From Luscinia megarhynchos (Eukaryota; Chordata; Aves; Passeriformes; Turdidae), in contig CM067570.1 of the NCBI GenBank assembly GCA_034336665.1, positions 13,437,502-13,501,501 of the forward strand: a DNA stretch of 64,000 nt. The letters are read 5' to 3'. Positions 25,642 through 38,216 of this stretch are shown here, piece by piece; within the stretch, counting starts at the first letter, position 1; each line of letters starts with the position of its first letter. The translations under genes and the position numbers were made by a program. The notes beneath the pieces were generated by a model, which had not been told where the DNA came from, did no database searches, and worked only from the letters and a program-made list of their open reading frames with translations.

Positions 25642-28637
25642 TCCATCTCTCACTCTCAATAAAATAATTAAAAAGTGTTCATATGGTATTCAAAAGCTAT
25701 ATTCTCAGAGTTGTCTTACAGGCCATGCTCCTAGGGTCTTAGACCATTCTTGCTGAAGTCTGGACATTTTTCAAATGGCCCATACATTTGCCAAAATGCT
25801 GTGCTTGAAACTGAGCCCAGTGTAACAGCCAGTGCCTCAGCATTCATGCAATCACAGAAATAACTTTGGCAGCCTTTGGGCAGCTGAGACATTCTGAGCT
25901 GCACCTTTCCATCTCCATGGATGATTCATGTGCCTTTGTAGTATATTCATACTCTGCCAGGGTTTTGCAGCTGCAGAAAACAGGAACACTTCTCAGCTCT
26001 GGTTTGTACCAGCTCAGGATGTCTTTTCCATCCTCACTTTAGCTAACCAGACATTCACCCATTGCTGGCCTTGCTGGCTTAAGCAAGGGTGGCTTTTGTT
26101 ACACATCCATGGTCCTGTGCTGGAAATGGTTATCAGAGATCATGGTCAGAGCAGAGTGAGAAAAACTCAAATTAACTGAAGCAGATTAGGCCACAGATAA
26201 CCAGATGCCTAAAACAATAAAGGACTTAGTCATCAATAAGTTCTGTCAATAATTCAGAAATTTTCATACTCCCTCTGAAATACAAATTTACACCCTGGGT
26301 TTCAGGTAAGGGAATAATTAAAATACCTGTCTAGCACCAAAGATACAATGGCAGAAAAAAACTAGCTTGTTTTTAAAATGGAAAATCCTCTCAGAATATT
26401 GAATTTTTAAGTTCTATTTAGAAAAAAATCAGAAAGTGAATGTGGGAAACATAACAAAATAGTTCATTTTGCGCTTCTTTTTTCATTTATGTCCCTAATT
26501 TTGTACCAATAAATATATTTGTATAGTAAATTTATATTTTTCTGAAATATTAGTCTACTTCAGAAACAGTATTGTAATCAATTGTAAATACATATATATG
26601 TTTTGAAAACACTAAATATTTGTTTCTGTAATTTCCATAAAATTTCAGCTAAAACATGAAGAAAAAAAGCCTAGGGGGACGAGGAGGAAGAAAGATTTTT
26701 GAAATTTAGAACTATGTTTAAGTAGTTTTTAACTTCTTTTCTTGCCAGCCGTTATTATCTGCAGTTTTGGTGGAGATCTATGAAAGTATCTGTACGTTTA
26801 AAATAAATATGCATCCATATCTAGCTGATTCATATGCTCTTTCAGAACAGCTTTATTCTTTATTCTTCCCCATCTGTTTCAGGGATGAAAGGAACAAAAC
26901 ACAAAGTCCATACAATGGCTTAAAACCCATGTTTTTTACTTTCTTTCAATTCTTTAATATAAAGACTAATAAAAATCATAAAAACTCTGAAGTATTTTCC
27001 TACAGTTCTTGACATTCTCAATGGTGGTACAGCCTTCTGTTGAAGGTTTATATTAATAAATTACTATTTTAATTATTTAAATTGCTTTAATTATTTTTGT
27101 TCTCTGGGGGTAGCTGTGTAAAATAAAACAAAAGAATTATAATTGATCAGGAGATACGATTCAACCTAACATGAGATTTAAGATTGTCTCTAATGTAGTC
27201 AAATGGAAATCTATTTCCATTCCACTGTGACCTAATACTGAAGAAGCATATAATTGGAATTAGAGTGAATATAAGATTCACAAAAGTATCAGAGTTGTGT
27301 TATTTATTATATTGATCATGATGGAATTTGTCTTGACTGACTATAGAAGAACATGAACACTTTCATCAGAGACATTACAGAAAACATGACAGGCAGTTCC
27401 CTTTCGTGGATTTAATCCTACATGCCCAGTGTCCATGAGAGAGTGGACTGGAGTCTTGGCTATTATCCTTGGGTGCTTCTTTTGCATCTAGAAATGAGAA
27501 AAATAAATGAAAAACTAAGATCTTGTAGCAGGTCCACTGTGAATATAAACCAGTAAAGCTCTGCCAAAGTAGAGTGAGCTGTTTTGATTTACAGCTGGGA
27601 GGACTGTACCATCAAATTATATGTATGGCAGAATATGGGAAAAGAAAATCAGAGAAAAGAAGATAATTTGGTTTTAAATACAAAAATATGTTAATTTGAA
27701 ATATGCAAGTCTGTCAGTTAAAATTTACAGAAATCCTTTTGGGAGGAAGATGGCAGGCTGTGATGCAGCAAATAGCTGTTTTCCATCACTCGCTGGTTTC
27801 TTAACTGCCCAGAAATCTGGGAATTATCCTTATCATCACCTCATGAAGGGACAGATAAAATGCTCCATCATTCACTGATCATGAGTAGTATGGGCTGTAA
27901 AGACAACACCTAGAACACATATTCAGTTATGAGGATAAACCTGATGTGGCTCATAAGGCAAAAACATAATAAAGTAAAATAACTGCTGCATAAAAGCTAA
28001 ATAAACAAACGTTGTTTTACACGCTTGATGTAGTTCCAAGATAATAACACTGAGGAATCAGCTGGTAAAAAGGTATTTATTCTTTATATTCACTTCAATG
28101 GTATAAAGAGAGGTCTTTTATTTGTCACATTTTCATTTCTTTTCACTAAGTTTTCCATGAGTAATAAACTCTTGGCTTACTTACAGTTCAACAGCACTAT
28201 GTAAATTAGAGCCAATCAAGTTTTATCTAAATTACAAGAATGGGTGTACAAGGCACATGATGAGTGAAAGAGTGCAGAATCCCAGAAACAGGCTGGTACT
28301 TTTCATGCCTCCATTAATCAGTTTTGTCAGGTAATTTTGGTAGTTCCTTAAAATTTAAGAGATTTTTTTCTGCTTTCTCTTGTTTTCAAAATTATTGAAG
28401 CTGACTAAAGAAATGATAACTTACACCTTTTTTTTCCAGTTCAGTGACTTCACCCTGTGTGATCATCCAATTCTAAAATATCCAAGCAGAGCCTTTTGCC
28501 ATTAACCAGCCTTGATTAATTCAGTTGATCAATTTTTCCATACATACAATAGCACTACACTATACTACACACATACTGAAGATTTTAAAATTATTTATCT
28601 TAAAGCTGATCCCAGGAGTCTCTGTGCCCCTCTGCAG

Positions 28638-28712
28638 CACTGGCTTGTGCCAGGCCATGCTGGTGGTGGAAGCTTTTCCCAGGAGGGCAGGTGGGCACGA
28701 TGTGTGCTCCAG
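28638..28712 (+). other. Possible 75-nt exon (splice-flanked), unproven
   Basis: A pyrimidine-rich acceptor (cccctctgcag) precedes 75 nt ending in ctccag, followed by the strong donor gtgagt. The length is a multiple of three. At least two plus-strand frames are open; one reads HWLVPGHAGGGSFSQ and then EGRWARCVLQ. The segment is much more GC-rich than the AT-rich DNA on either side. No protein family was recognised and no partner exon was found. It could be an exon of a large gene, a lncRNA exon or a chance GC patch. Confidence 0.2.
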
Positions 28713-29473
28713 GTGAGTGGGGACAGATGCAGGCTGAAGTATCTCTTTGATTCAGACTTGGATTGTTTCACACAATTTCACAAAACAACAAAACAAAGCT
28801 TGTTTCTGTTCCAAGGATGAAGAAGAAAAAATTTCAAAGTTTACGGACTAAATGGACCCCAAATGGAGCAATCTCTGCTTCTCACAGCTCCTGCTGATGG
28901 GAGCTGCAGTGATTCCTCAGGGAATAGGGGGATGTTGCTGAATCTGTCAAAGCTACTTTAGATTATAGCTATACTATCTCAAATGATTACAATTATTAAA
29001 AAAAAAGCCACTTGTATGTTTACAGTTCTTTTTTTTCAGTAACTTTAATTTACTAATCTCTCATTCTTGGTGTAAAATAACATTACTGTTTAGAAAATTA
29101 CTGACTCTTGAAAAGTGTGTAGCACAGATTTTAAGATATTCTTTCAGAGATTAAATCCTCTGAGTATCTGTCAGCGGTCAGGAGACAATGCATCAGAGAC
29201 TTAAGCATTAATGAAGCATTTAATTAATTATGCACAAAGTCAGTTCCAAAATTATTTTTTAACCATTAAAATTAAAATGCTTCATAAAACAATTTAAAAA
29301 TGCACACCTTCAGCATATATTCCTGCATGGTTTAGACATATTTTTCATTCTTAGTCATGTCTAAGGCCATTGTCTAAGTTTCTCACACAGATTTATATTG
29401 TGGAGTGAAAGATCTAAAAAAACCCTCACTTTTTCTCAACTGAAATTCTTTTTCACTTAAGTACTACTCTACT

Positions 29474-29524
29474 TGAAAAAAAAAAAACAAAAAAAAAGAA
29501 AGAAAAACAAAAACAAATAAAAAC
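29474..29524. repeat. A-rich low-complexity tract
   Basis: Long A runs are interrupted by single C or G (AAAC/AAAG units). It overlaps the end of a minus-strand frame reading as a run of Phe, which is an artefact of the homopolymer. Confidence 0.8.
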
Positions 29525-32500
29525 CCACACACACTTTTCTGCAAAATTTTAGCAATTACTGGCAATCCAAAATTTCCTGAATTCTCAACTACCTTTCTCA
29601 AGAACCAAAGGCAAAGATAATTCTTACAGTCCATATATATCTGCTTGATTTTCTTGGAATTCAATCAGGTTGCAGTTGTTGATGAACACCAAATTGCCTC
29701 TGTCTTGCAGTAAAATGTGGCTTATTGAAGCAAACAACAAAAGAAAAAGAAGGTGCAGAGACACTCTGTGTTTCCATTCACGTCATTGTTTTGGGAGGTG
29801 GGTTGTAATCACCATCATGTTGCAGTTATTACATGGCAAGCAGAACATGGTTCAATCACAGCTGTTTGAAGAGAATTTGGAGTTTGAAAAGAGGTAGACA
29901 AGGAAAGAAAAATTTTTGATAACTTTCATGAATTTATATTTCCAATTTTTGCCTTTCCATGGTGGATATCTTTCTTGAGCATCTAGTGTGGACTGGGGGA
30001 AGTGGGTGTGCCTGGAATAACTCTTATCAACTTGTTTAAGTGGGATTGCAAAGCAAATGGAAATGTAAAGGTTGTAATAATACAAAGAACATCAATAGCA
30101 AGTTCTGACAGTAGCACAGCAGCTGTTCTTTAACAGAGCTGCAGAAAAAAAGGGTTGCTGGGAAATGCAGCTCAGTCTGGGACCTGTAGGGAATCAAGCT
30201 GCTGGGAAATTCAATGCAGCCTGGTCAGAAAATCATCCTGTTCAGTTTTATGCAGGGCAGCAGTGCCGATGAGGAGGGCTTCAACAAGCTGAGGTAAATC
30301 TTTTATTCTGCTGCTCTCCTTCTCCATCACCTTTCAAAACAGTGAACATGATTTCTGGTGTTTTTACACCATATAACAACACACACTATAGAAGTCTCTG
30401 TCTTCGTCTAGTCCTCTAAATTCTAGTGTGCAACATTTGATTCATTGCAATGAGAACAAATCTATGTAGAGCACACAGGTTCAGTCCTGCACAGGCAGAA
30501 GTGTCAGCGAGGCAATGGAGCTGGCTCACAAGAGTGAAGCCTGAAGGGGACAGTGAGACTCTGTAAAAGGTGTCAAAGGGACTTGTTCTGCTGCTTATGG
30601 TACAGCCCAGCCCAGCAATGGCCAAACACAGCACAAACACAAAGGATGGTCTGAGTGCCTAATGCAGAGTCTGTTCCAGGCAAAAAGGACATCCCTTTAC
30701 TCATTTCCCTAGCCTGCTCCTGTCAAAGGAGATAACACTTGACTGTAATGGGAGATGAAATTTGCCTGCTGGTTGGTAGGTTATTGAATTGACCTCTGAT
30801 TTGCAGGGATACATTTGGAAATTTTGTTTCTTAAATGGGATTTCTCCTCAAAGATATAACAAATCCCTCCAAGGATATTTACAGTGACTGGTTATCTGGT
30901 GTTGACATTAATTGTGCTGGCATATTTTGCTGAACAGCCTCAAGTGTAACATTATCTGAACTGTAAGACCCTTCCATATATAACAGTCTAACTTAATATA
31001 CTTCATGGATGTAACCCCTGCCTTGTGCCTATCTCTCAGCTGAAAGAATCTGGGACATTTTATGCAGATGTCTCGTGGGCTGAGCCCTGTAGGTGCATTC
31101 ATAATGATTAACGACGTGCTTTTATTTGCTGCATATGCGTACACATCAGCTTTTGGTTAAATATATATATAACTCTGGTCTCCAAAGAGAATAAATAACT
31201 TTTCAGCAAATATATCATAAAAGCAAAATATCTAACATCCTATAGCTGAGCTCAAAACTTTTTGTGTTACTGATTACAGTCTGCACATGGACACAGCCCT
31301 TTCTGAATCATGTCTATATAGCATTTTTGTGGTATTTTTATCAATTACCAATATTTAGTTAATCAATTAGAGTGCTATCAATCAAAAGTGTTTGTCATAA
31401 ATTGTGCTGTAAAGTGAGGCAATACTTTGACTGTATTTTTTTCAGTCTTGACCAGTCTAGTATCTTTTTCCCATGGTATGGAGCTGTACTCTTTCAACTC
31501 CAATTTACAACTCCAGAGAGCTCAGGGTGCTGCCACTGTAAAAAGTAACGTCAATTTACTTGTGAGGAGGTAAAGGTGGACCAGCCCAGCTGAGTGACCA
31601 CAATGGCATCGTGTCACATGTCACAGCAGGCCATTTCTGTCTTGGGTATGATGGGGTGGTGAGGTACCAGGGTGAGGTGACAACCTGCAAGTTGTGAGTG
31701 CTGGAGCTTTTGTGTTGGCACTCACTCATTACCCCTTCTGCAGATTCCCTTTTCCTCTGTCTGGCAAAGGTTTATTGAGCTCTATTAACTTGGTAACATG
31801 ACAGTTCTAAAATTTATTGGTGATAATACATTATAAATTTATTGAATTATTGGTATTGGCATATTAACTGAATAAATTGAATGTAATTAACAGGCAGAGC
31901 GTCTACCACTATCAGCAAAAAGAGATGCTCCAGTTAAATAGGAGAACACTGTGTTTTCCCAGTCTCTTATGATCTTTCCCTGAGCATTCACTAACTGGCC
32001 CTGTGAGAGCAGCACTGCTAGTGCTGCTGATGTGTGGGTTTGACAGTGAATAAAGTTATTTTCCTCATTTCTTATTAACAACAACTAGATAACAGGACAC
32101 AACTGACACCAAACATTCTCTGTTGTAATCTGTCACTCAAAAAAATAATAGCCACGTATCACACAAGGAGACATGAGCATGGCAGGTCATTAATATCATC
32201 TACCATGCAGCAAATTGCTTGTCATGCTTCCTTTATACTCGTTTATGACTAAAGAGGACTGTTCGAAATGAGAAACAATAAATATTTTTCACACAGCCTC
32301 ATTGGTTAATAAAGATGAATTCCCTAAGTTTCTTATAGCACTGACTACTTGAATCAAAGGGAAAAATTTTAAGGAAACAGAAAAAAGGTCATATGCAAAT
32401 TTATGATCAAGGAATCTTCATAGACTTTGACAATTAAATATTTACTTTAAAAATTTGTATGCATCTTATTTATTTTCATCCAGGATAGGATGATGTCACA

Positions 32501-32719
32501 ATTAATCATAAGTATCTATGTCAGAAATTAACATATGTCTAATTGAAGGTAGGCATTAATATTTTTGTTACTCCAAAAGCTTCATATCATTACAAAAAGA
32601 AGAGTAAACTGTACAACTCCATATCTTATATATTATCTTGGGATATTTCCACCTCCAAGTTGAGAATTTAGAAATGGCATTAGGATAACTCACACTTATT
32701 TTTCCTCAGTTTTTCTTAG

Positions 32720-32745
32720 GGTTTTGTTTGTTGTTTGTGTTTGTT
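32720..32745. repeat. (TTTG)-rich tract
   Basis: Irregular TTTG/TTG units run into TGTGTTTG. A short low-complexity tract with no adjacent element body recognised. Confidence 0.6.
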
Positions 32746-33368
32746 AGTTCATCTGTCTTGTTTTGGGAGATTTTTTCTGCTGGTGGTCCTAAAGAAGCTT
32801 GAACGTATCAACTGCTTTTGGAGAAAGGACTTCATGTGTGGCAAAACTACAAAAATTTGGATATTCTCCTGCTGAAAAGGGATAGGTAATATTGTAGCAA
32901 TCATTATATGTTAAACTTTTAAAGAAGTGCAGAGCAAAATAACATAATATAAGAGACCACACAATACACTGAACTTGGAACAGATCATTGTACTTACTAA
33001 AGTGAAAACAAGAAAAACGTGTCATGAGAATGTGATGAGTGGGTGAAACTTTCTTGTTGTCTTTACAACCTCATGTGTTTTTTTCTCACCAGTCCTTCAT
33101 TCTCTGTGTCACTAAGATATTTTAATGTTTCCATCACTGAAGTGCCAAGAACATACTATGAGTTGGATTAGATTGGTTTCAGCCAAATTCTTCAAGAAGG
33201 TGTCAAAAGAAAAGAAAAAAGACACGTGGTGATCCATCAATACTTGCCACCTCATAGGCTGAGGAGAGTGTACCTCATTAGCAAACTGCCCAAGCTCTTA
33301 ATCCTCATTCTCCAAAAGTCTGAGCTGCTTCCAAGCTATACAAATGTGAAACGCAAGGGCTGATTCAT

Positions 33369-33408
33369 CTCCCTTTGAAACGGGAATTTTCTTTGAGTTC
33401 AAAGGGAG
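33369..33408. repeat. 11-bp perfect inverted repeat with TCF/LEF-like cores
   Basis: The arms ctccctttgaa and ttcaaagggag are exact reverse complements separated by 18 nt. Each arm contains CTTTGAA, and a further CTTTGAG lies in the loop; these resemble TCF/LEF binding cores (CTTTGWW). The structure is seen directly. A regulatory role is inference only. Confidence 0.5.
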
Positions 33409-35205
33409 TATTGTGTGACAGGTTGCCTAACATCCTAAACATCCTAAAATTGATGTACCCAACACTCTGCTGTTGCAATTGATTCTGTTTCATTGATTTC
33501 ACTAACAATATTCCAGTTTAATGATGAAAAAAACAGGTATAAAGTATGTTACTCATGGTGTAGTCTCTGATGGATTGATTGGCTTCTATCAATGTTATTG
33601 GAATTGGTGAGGAAGAACATCAATAACCTAACTCACAGAACTGAGATAAATTATATCCTGTAGTCCTGGCTCTATATTAACGAACTTCAATAAATAACAA
33701 TTCCCTCCTTTGGTTTCTTTTAGAAATGCTGCTCAGAATATTGTTGGAAAAAAAAGAATGTATGGTACTGGTGTTTGAGTTACTAAGACAGATGATAATG
33801 AAGAAGTATGGATGCAAGATAAAGTTATACAATTATGTCAAGAAAGTTTTCCTATACTAAGCCCTTTTTTTATCAGAAAAAAAAATCTCCCATGACCTTA
33901 GTAAGCTATAGATCTAAAAGAAAATTCTTGTTTCAAGAATTGTTTTGAAAATATAGTTTCTTTGGTTGAGTCATTGTTCTCATTGACCTAAAGTGGCATA
34001 TTAATATTATGGCCCAAGACTGAGCGGGGGTTGTTGGGGACTATCTCCATCGATGTCTTCCTTAGAAAAGCCAGTATGTGATTCTATTTTTCTTCATTTT
34101 CCACAAAATCCATTATTATTAGAAATATCAGGTGAATGCTATGCTGTGTTTCTTCCAAAAATGTCCATCATGTGTAGGAATTGGGGAGGGCAGGATGGTG
34201 TATAATGCCTCAAAATCTAACAGTTTTAACACCAAAAAAAATGTCTTTCTGTACTTCATACTCTTTATACCAACTGAATTAGTTTTAAATAGATGAACAT
34301 AAACTCCACCAGTGGTATGAGGTATAACTTTTACTGGAATGACAGTGTAAGACAGAGCATGGACTACTCACATCCCCTGAGAACACTTTCTGAGCCATGA
34401 ACACAATGGCAGGACAGTTCAGGTATGATTCCTCCTAACATCCACTGAGAAGACAAGACTTCAGAGTCAATAATTACCTGATACATCTCCTTGGCTCACT
34501 ACAATTCCTCTGAGAAGAATATACCTGGCTCTGAGTGACCCTGGCACAGCCACACACCATAGTCCTATACCATACAGGGATCATAATTTATTCTTGGACT
34601 AAGTGATGCACACTGAGGTAGTTCTCAGCAGGAGCAAGCTGGACAAGCACAGCACTGCACTGATTCAGCTGTACTTCTTCCAGTGCTTAAATAAGCTCAC
34701 TGAGTTCTCACAAGGCTTCACTGGTATAGACATGCTCTCAAATCAAAATGAAGTTTCTACATTTGTGCATGCGTATACACACCTATTGTTACATAAACAC
34801 ATGCATAAAATAAATGCATTTTTATATAGACTTTCCTTTAAGTCACATTGAACTACTATTTAGAAGAAAAAGATGGTTTGCATAATATTACATGACCATT
34901 AATAATCCTTTTATTTATCATCATTTGCCTTGGGTCGAGAAGTGAGGTGCTGACATACTTCTGTCAAAAATATCCTCTGGTAATGAAATCAAAATCCAAC
35001 ATGAATTCTGTTTAGCAGCAGCTCAGCTCACCACAGTACACTGGTCTGACTTGTTTGGTAGTTATCTTTTTCTATTCACAGTGAGGATATGTACAATTTT
35101 CCATTTATTTCCATATGGACAACTAAGTGTTGTGTTTTGGAGAAGAGTGGTAGGACATACTGATAAGCGTGAAGTCTGAAAAGGAAGGCTGGTGAGGTTT
35201 TACTG

Positions 35206-35240
35206 GTTCTCTTTCTTTTTCTTTTTTTTTTTTTTTTTAA
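35206..35240. repeat. T-rich tract
   Basis: TTTC/TTTTC units lead into a run of about eighteen T. It could mark the reverse-strand tail of an old retroposon, but no body was recognised to its right. Confidence 0.75.
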
Positions 35241-37162
35241 TTAAAATTTTATGCAATTCAAAAGTACAGCAAAAGAGAAAGCTTACACAGAGCATTTCAA
35301 TTTAAAGCCACAGCTTCTAAAGAGGTCACTTTTCTTCTAGAGCATCATGGCCTGTCACTACCGGAATATAATTTGCAATGTTGATGTTTTCCATTTACCA
35401 GAGAATGCTTTCATACAAAATATAATTCCAAGAAAATCTCAATGTAGATGATCATATGTTGAGGAGGTATCAGTTTTCTAAATTCAATAACAGAACAAAC
35501 ATCCTACCACTCCCCGAAGTGTACAAAACTGTACAGAATAAAAGACTGAGAAACAAAGAAAACAGACATACAGCCAAAACAATACAAACAGAATTTATTG
35601 ATCATGTGCCCAAGTTAAGTGAAGATGACTTTGCTACCAATAAAATGTGACCATCTCCTCCATATCTTTGCTCTTAATCAAGAAAACAATAATTTTTTAC
35701 ATTCAATCCTGTTTCTTTTGGAGGTTATTCTTTGACTAATTATACTTAATGCTGGAGACTATTAAAGCAGCACAGCATTGAAGGAGACATGCCTAGCACC
35801 GAGTAGACAAATTTCAGCTTAAGAAGTATTGCATCAAAAGGGCTGATTTTACAATGGAAGCAGAAGCAAAATAAACCCAAACCCCAACAATCTAGATTTA
35901 CTGAGATCATGAGTCAGAACTTTGATGTTTTCCCTTATTAATTTAATCTATTATTCACTGCTCTACTCTTTCCCCAGCAGACAATTTCATATTTCAGAGT
36001 TAAACCCTTAGATCATAATGCTGACAGCTGCTTTCTATCAATGACTGTGATCCAGTAAAGAAGTCAGGTTTCTGACCAGGGAATATTTCCTAAACACTTT
36101 TAAGAAAAAGGGATAATTAAATTCTATAAGTCTGACAGTCAAGCCTCAGTTCTAGCTTTAAAAAACTCCACAGTACATTCAGAAATCTTCAGACGCGAAA
36201 ATTAAAGGCAATGAAAGTGAGAATAGTTTACACTTGGCAGGTGCTGATTTTGGGATGAGACATGTTGCACAGCAGGATAATAGATTTTGACTCAATGAAA
36301 AAGATAATTATAGAATAGTAGAAAACAGACTGAGGATACCACTAAATAGAGATCTTAAAAGGACAGGTAAAATATATGTTTCGTTTAATTTTTTCTTCCA
36401 CTTATTACTTGTTCTACTATTTTATCCACCCCCAAAGGCATATTTATAGCTTAATTATCCTTTCATTTTCTGTTGCTGAAAAGCTAAATGCCTTGTCTCA
36501 GTTGATCATTTTGTACAGTTTAAACCACAACAGTGGTTAAACCACCCTAGAGAAAGAGAGATTGGCTACCACAAAAGCCAAATGGATCACCCTTTAGATT
36601 TATTTCTCTTTCCTATTTGACAAAAAAGAGAACCTTTAGACTGAATGTCTCACACAGAGTTAAGGTGAAATCTATTCTATTCACAGTAGTTATTCATGAA
36701 CATCCTCTTTTTCTCAATAAAGATAACATAATCGATCCCTCAGGTGAAAAGTATAAAAATCAGGAGTGCAAATCTTTCCAGATTTGGATTAGTGTCACTG
36801 TTAAATATAGCTTTCACTATCAAGTGCAATTCTTATATGAAGAGCAGCCATATTATAGCCTGCTTTGGAAGAAGTATTGCCCTTGAATATGAAACTAGTA
36901 TTTAATGAGTCATCATTATAAATCACTTTACAGGAGGTGGTGAAAAGCCATTCATGAAACAGATAAAATATATGTACATGCTTCTGAACATGCACAGCAG
37001 GCAAATTTCCTGTTTGGTATTCACAGAGACACTTGGAAGTGACAGCTTACCTTTTCCTCCCCCATAAACAGCAGACACAAAACTTTCTCCAATTCAAAGC
37101 TGGCTTTAACCATTTGTTGGAAAGGGACAAAGATTCCATCTCACATATAATCCTGAGTTGGA

Positions 37163-37211
37163 AGATGTTTTACACAATCTAGATATGCAAGACGTTTTAC
37201 ACAATCTAGAT
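37163..37211. repeat. Tandem duplication of a 22-bp unit
   Basis: Two copies of a 22-bp unit containing gttttacacaatctagat lie at 37,163-37,184 and 37,190-37,211 with a 5-nt spacer and one base difference. The near-identity suggests a recent local duplication. Confidence 0.85.
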
Positions 37212-37414
37212 TTCTCTTTGGATGGCAGACAGACATAAAGGGAGAATAAATTTCATTAAATAGATTAATGAGTTATGATTTCTAGAATCCAAAAGAAAGT
37301 TGATCACATTCCTGGCTGCTGCAAGCTATTACTCATTATGAGGCATGTCACTATGGAGATTTTGGGGGTTTATTTATTTGCTAGTTTTATTTGGGGATTA
37401 AAACTGAGTTTCAG

Positions 37415-37431
37415 GACTGACTGACTGACTG
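37415..37431. repeat. Short (GACT)n repeat
   Basis: About four GACT units in a row. A minor tetranucleotide tract. Confidence 0.7.
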
Positions 37432-38171
37432 CCCTGGCCTCTGTACATGTGAGCAGCTCTGAAAGTCCAGTGTTATTTCTGTTCCTTTAGTAGATGGATG
37501 ACAAATGAGAGTAGCACAAACACACCAACTCCTGCTTAACCAAACTCCTGTGACCAGAATCTGAGGTTTAGGAGTGAAGAAAACCATGCACCCAGCCCCA
37601 AGAGCAGAGAGGCTGTTCAGTAGGACCCCTGTGCCCATCAGTGATTCTTTCAGTAGTTCTTGAGCCAGCTGGGTGCCAGCTACCTTAGATCACTCTTCAT
37701 CAAACTGCTCTGTGCCATGTCAGCTGCTCCACATCGCTTCCATGTCCTACACCCTTAATGAGGGCTGGCCTGGGAGCATCTCTGGCTCTATGCTAAATTA
37801 CACAGGGTTTTCCTGCCCAAGGATAACACTATAGACACTGCAGGTCAATCATTCAGAAGTGCACCAACTCACTTTGAATTGAAGATGAGGCTTTTGGAAA
37901 AGCTGTGACCACACTTTTTTAAAGGTTTATTTGCCACAGTATACATGAAGCACTTCACAGTGCACTGGAGGTGATTTCTACCTTTTTTTTTTCCAGAAAA
38001 CTCATACCAGGTACATTCTTAGCAAGGTATTCATGTTAGTTTTTCATACATATTTTCTTCATCCAATTACTAATAGCTATCAGCATAAATAAGAAGCTGA
38101 GAAAAGATCTAGAGATCAACAGGATTTTAAATAATGGGATTACTATTATGTAAACTATAGAAATGTTTTTT

Positions 38172-38216
38172 AAATAAAAAAAAAAAAACCCACAGCAAAC
38201 AAACAACCCCCCCAAA
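38172..38216. repeat. A-rich / C-run low-complexity tract
   Basis: A run of about thirteen A, then CCC, AAAC-type units and a run of seven C. No element body was identified. Confidence 0.75.

Larger units (their letters stand above)
18034..28637. other. Noncoding sequence, mostly unique
   Basis: No gene is supported. The stretch holds overlapping open frames on both strands at 18.8-19.2 kb (no motif recognised), a G-run cluster at 20,668-20,699, an AT-rich patch near 21.57-21.65 kb, a polypurine tract at 23.12 kb, a weak tRNA A-box-like string near 23.26 kb, and a palindrome at 25,620-25,641. The segment 20,230-20,650 is rich in TAAT-type motifs and could be regulatory. No certain interspersed repeat was recognised. 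Confidence 0.6.

Noticed and set aside
30155..30227. Imperfect direct repeat (gctgggaaat...gcag...ctgg)
   Set aside because: Similarity is short and interrupted, and not distinguishable from chance.
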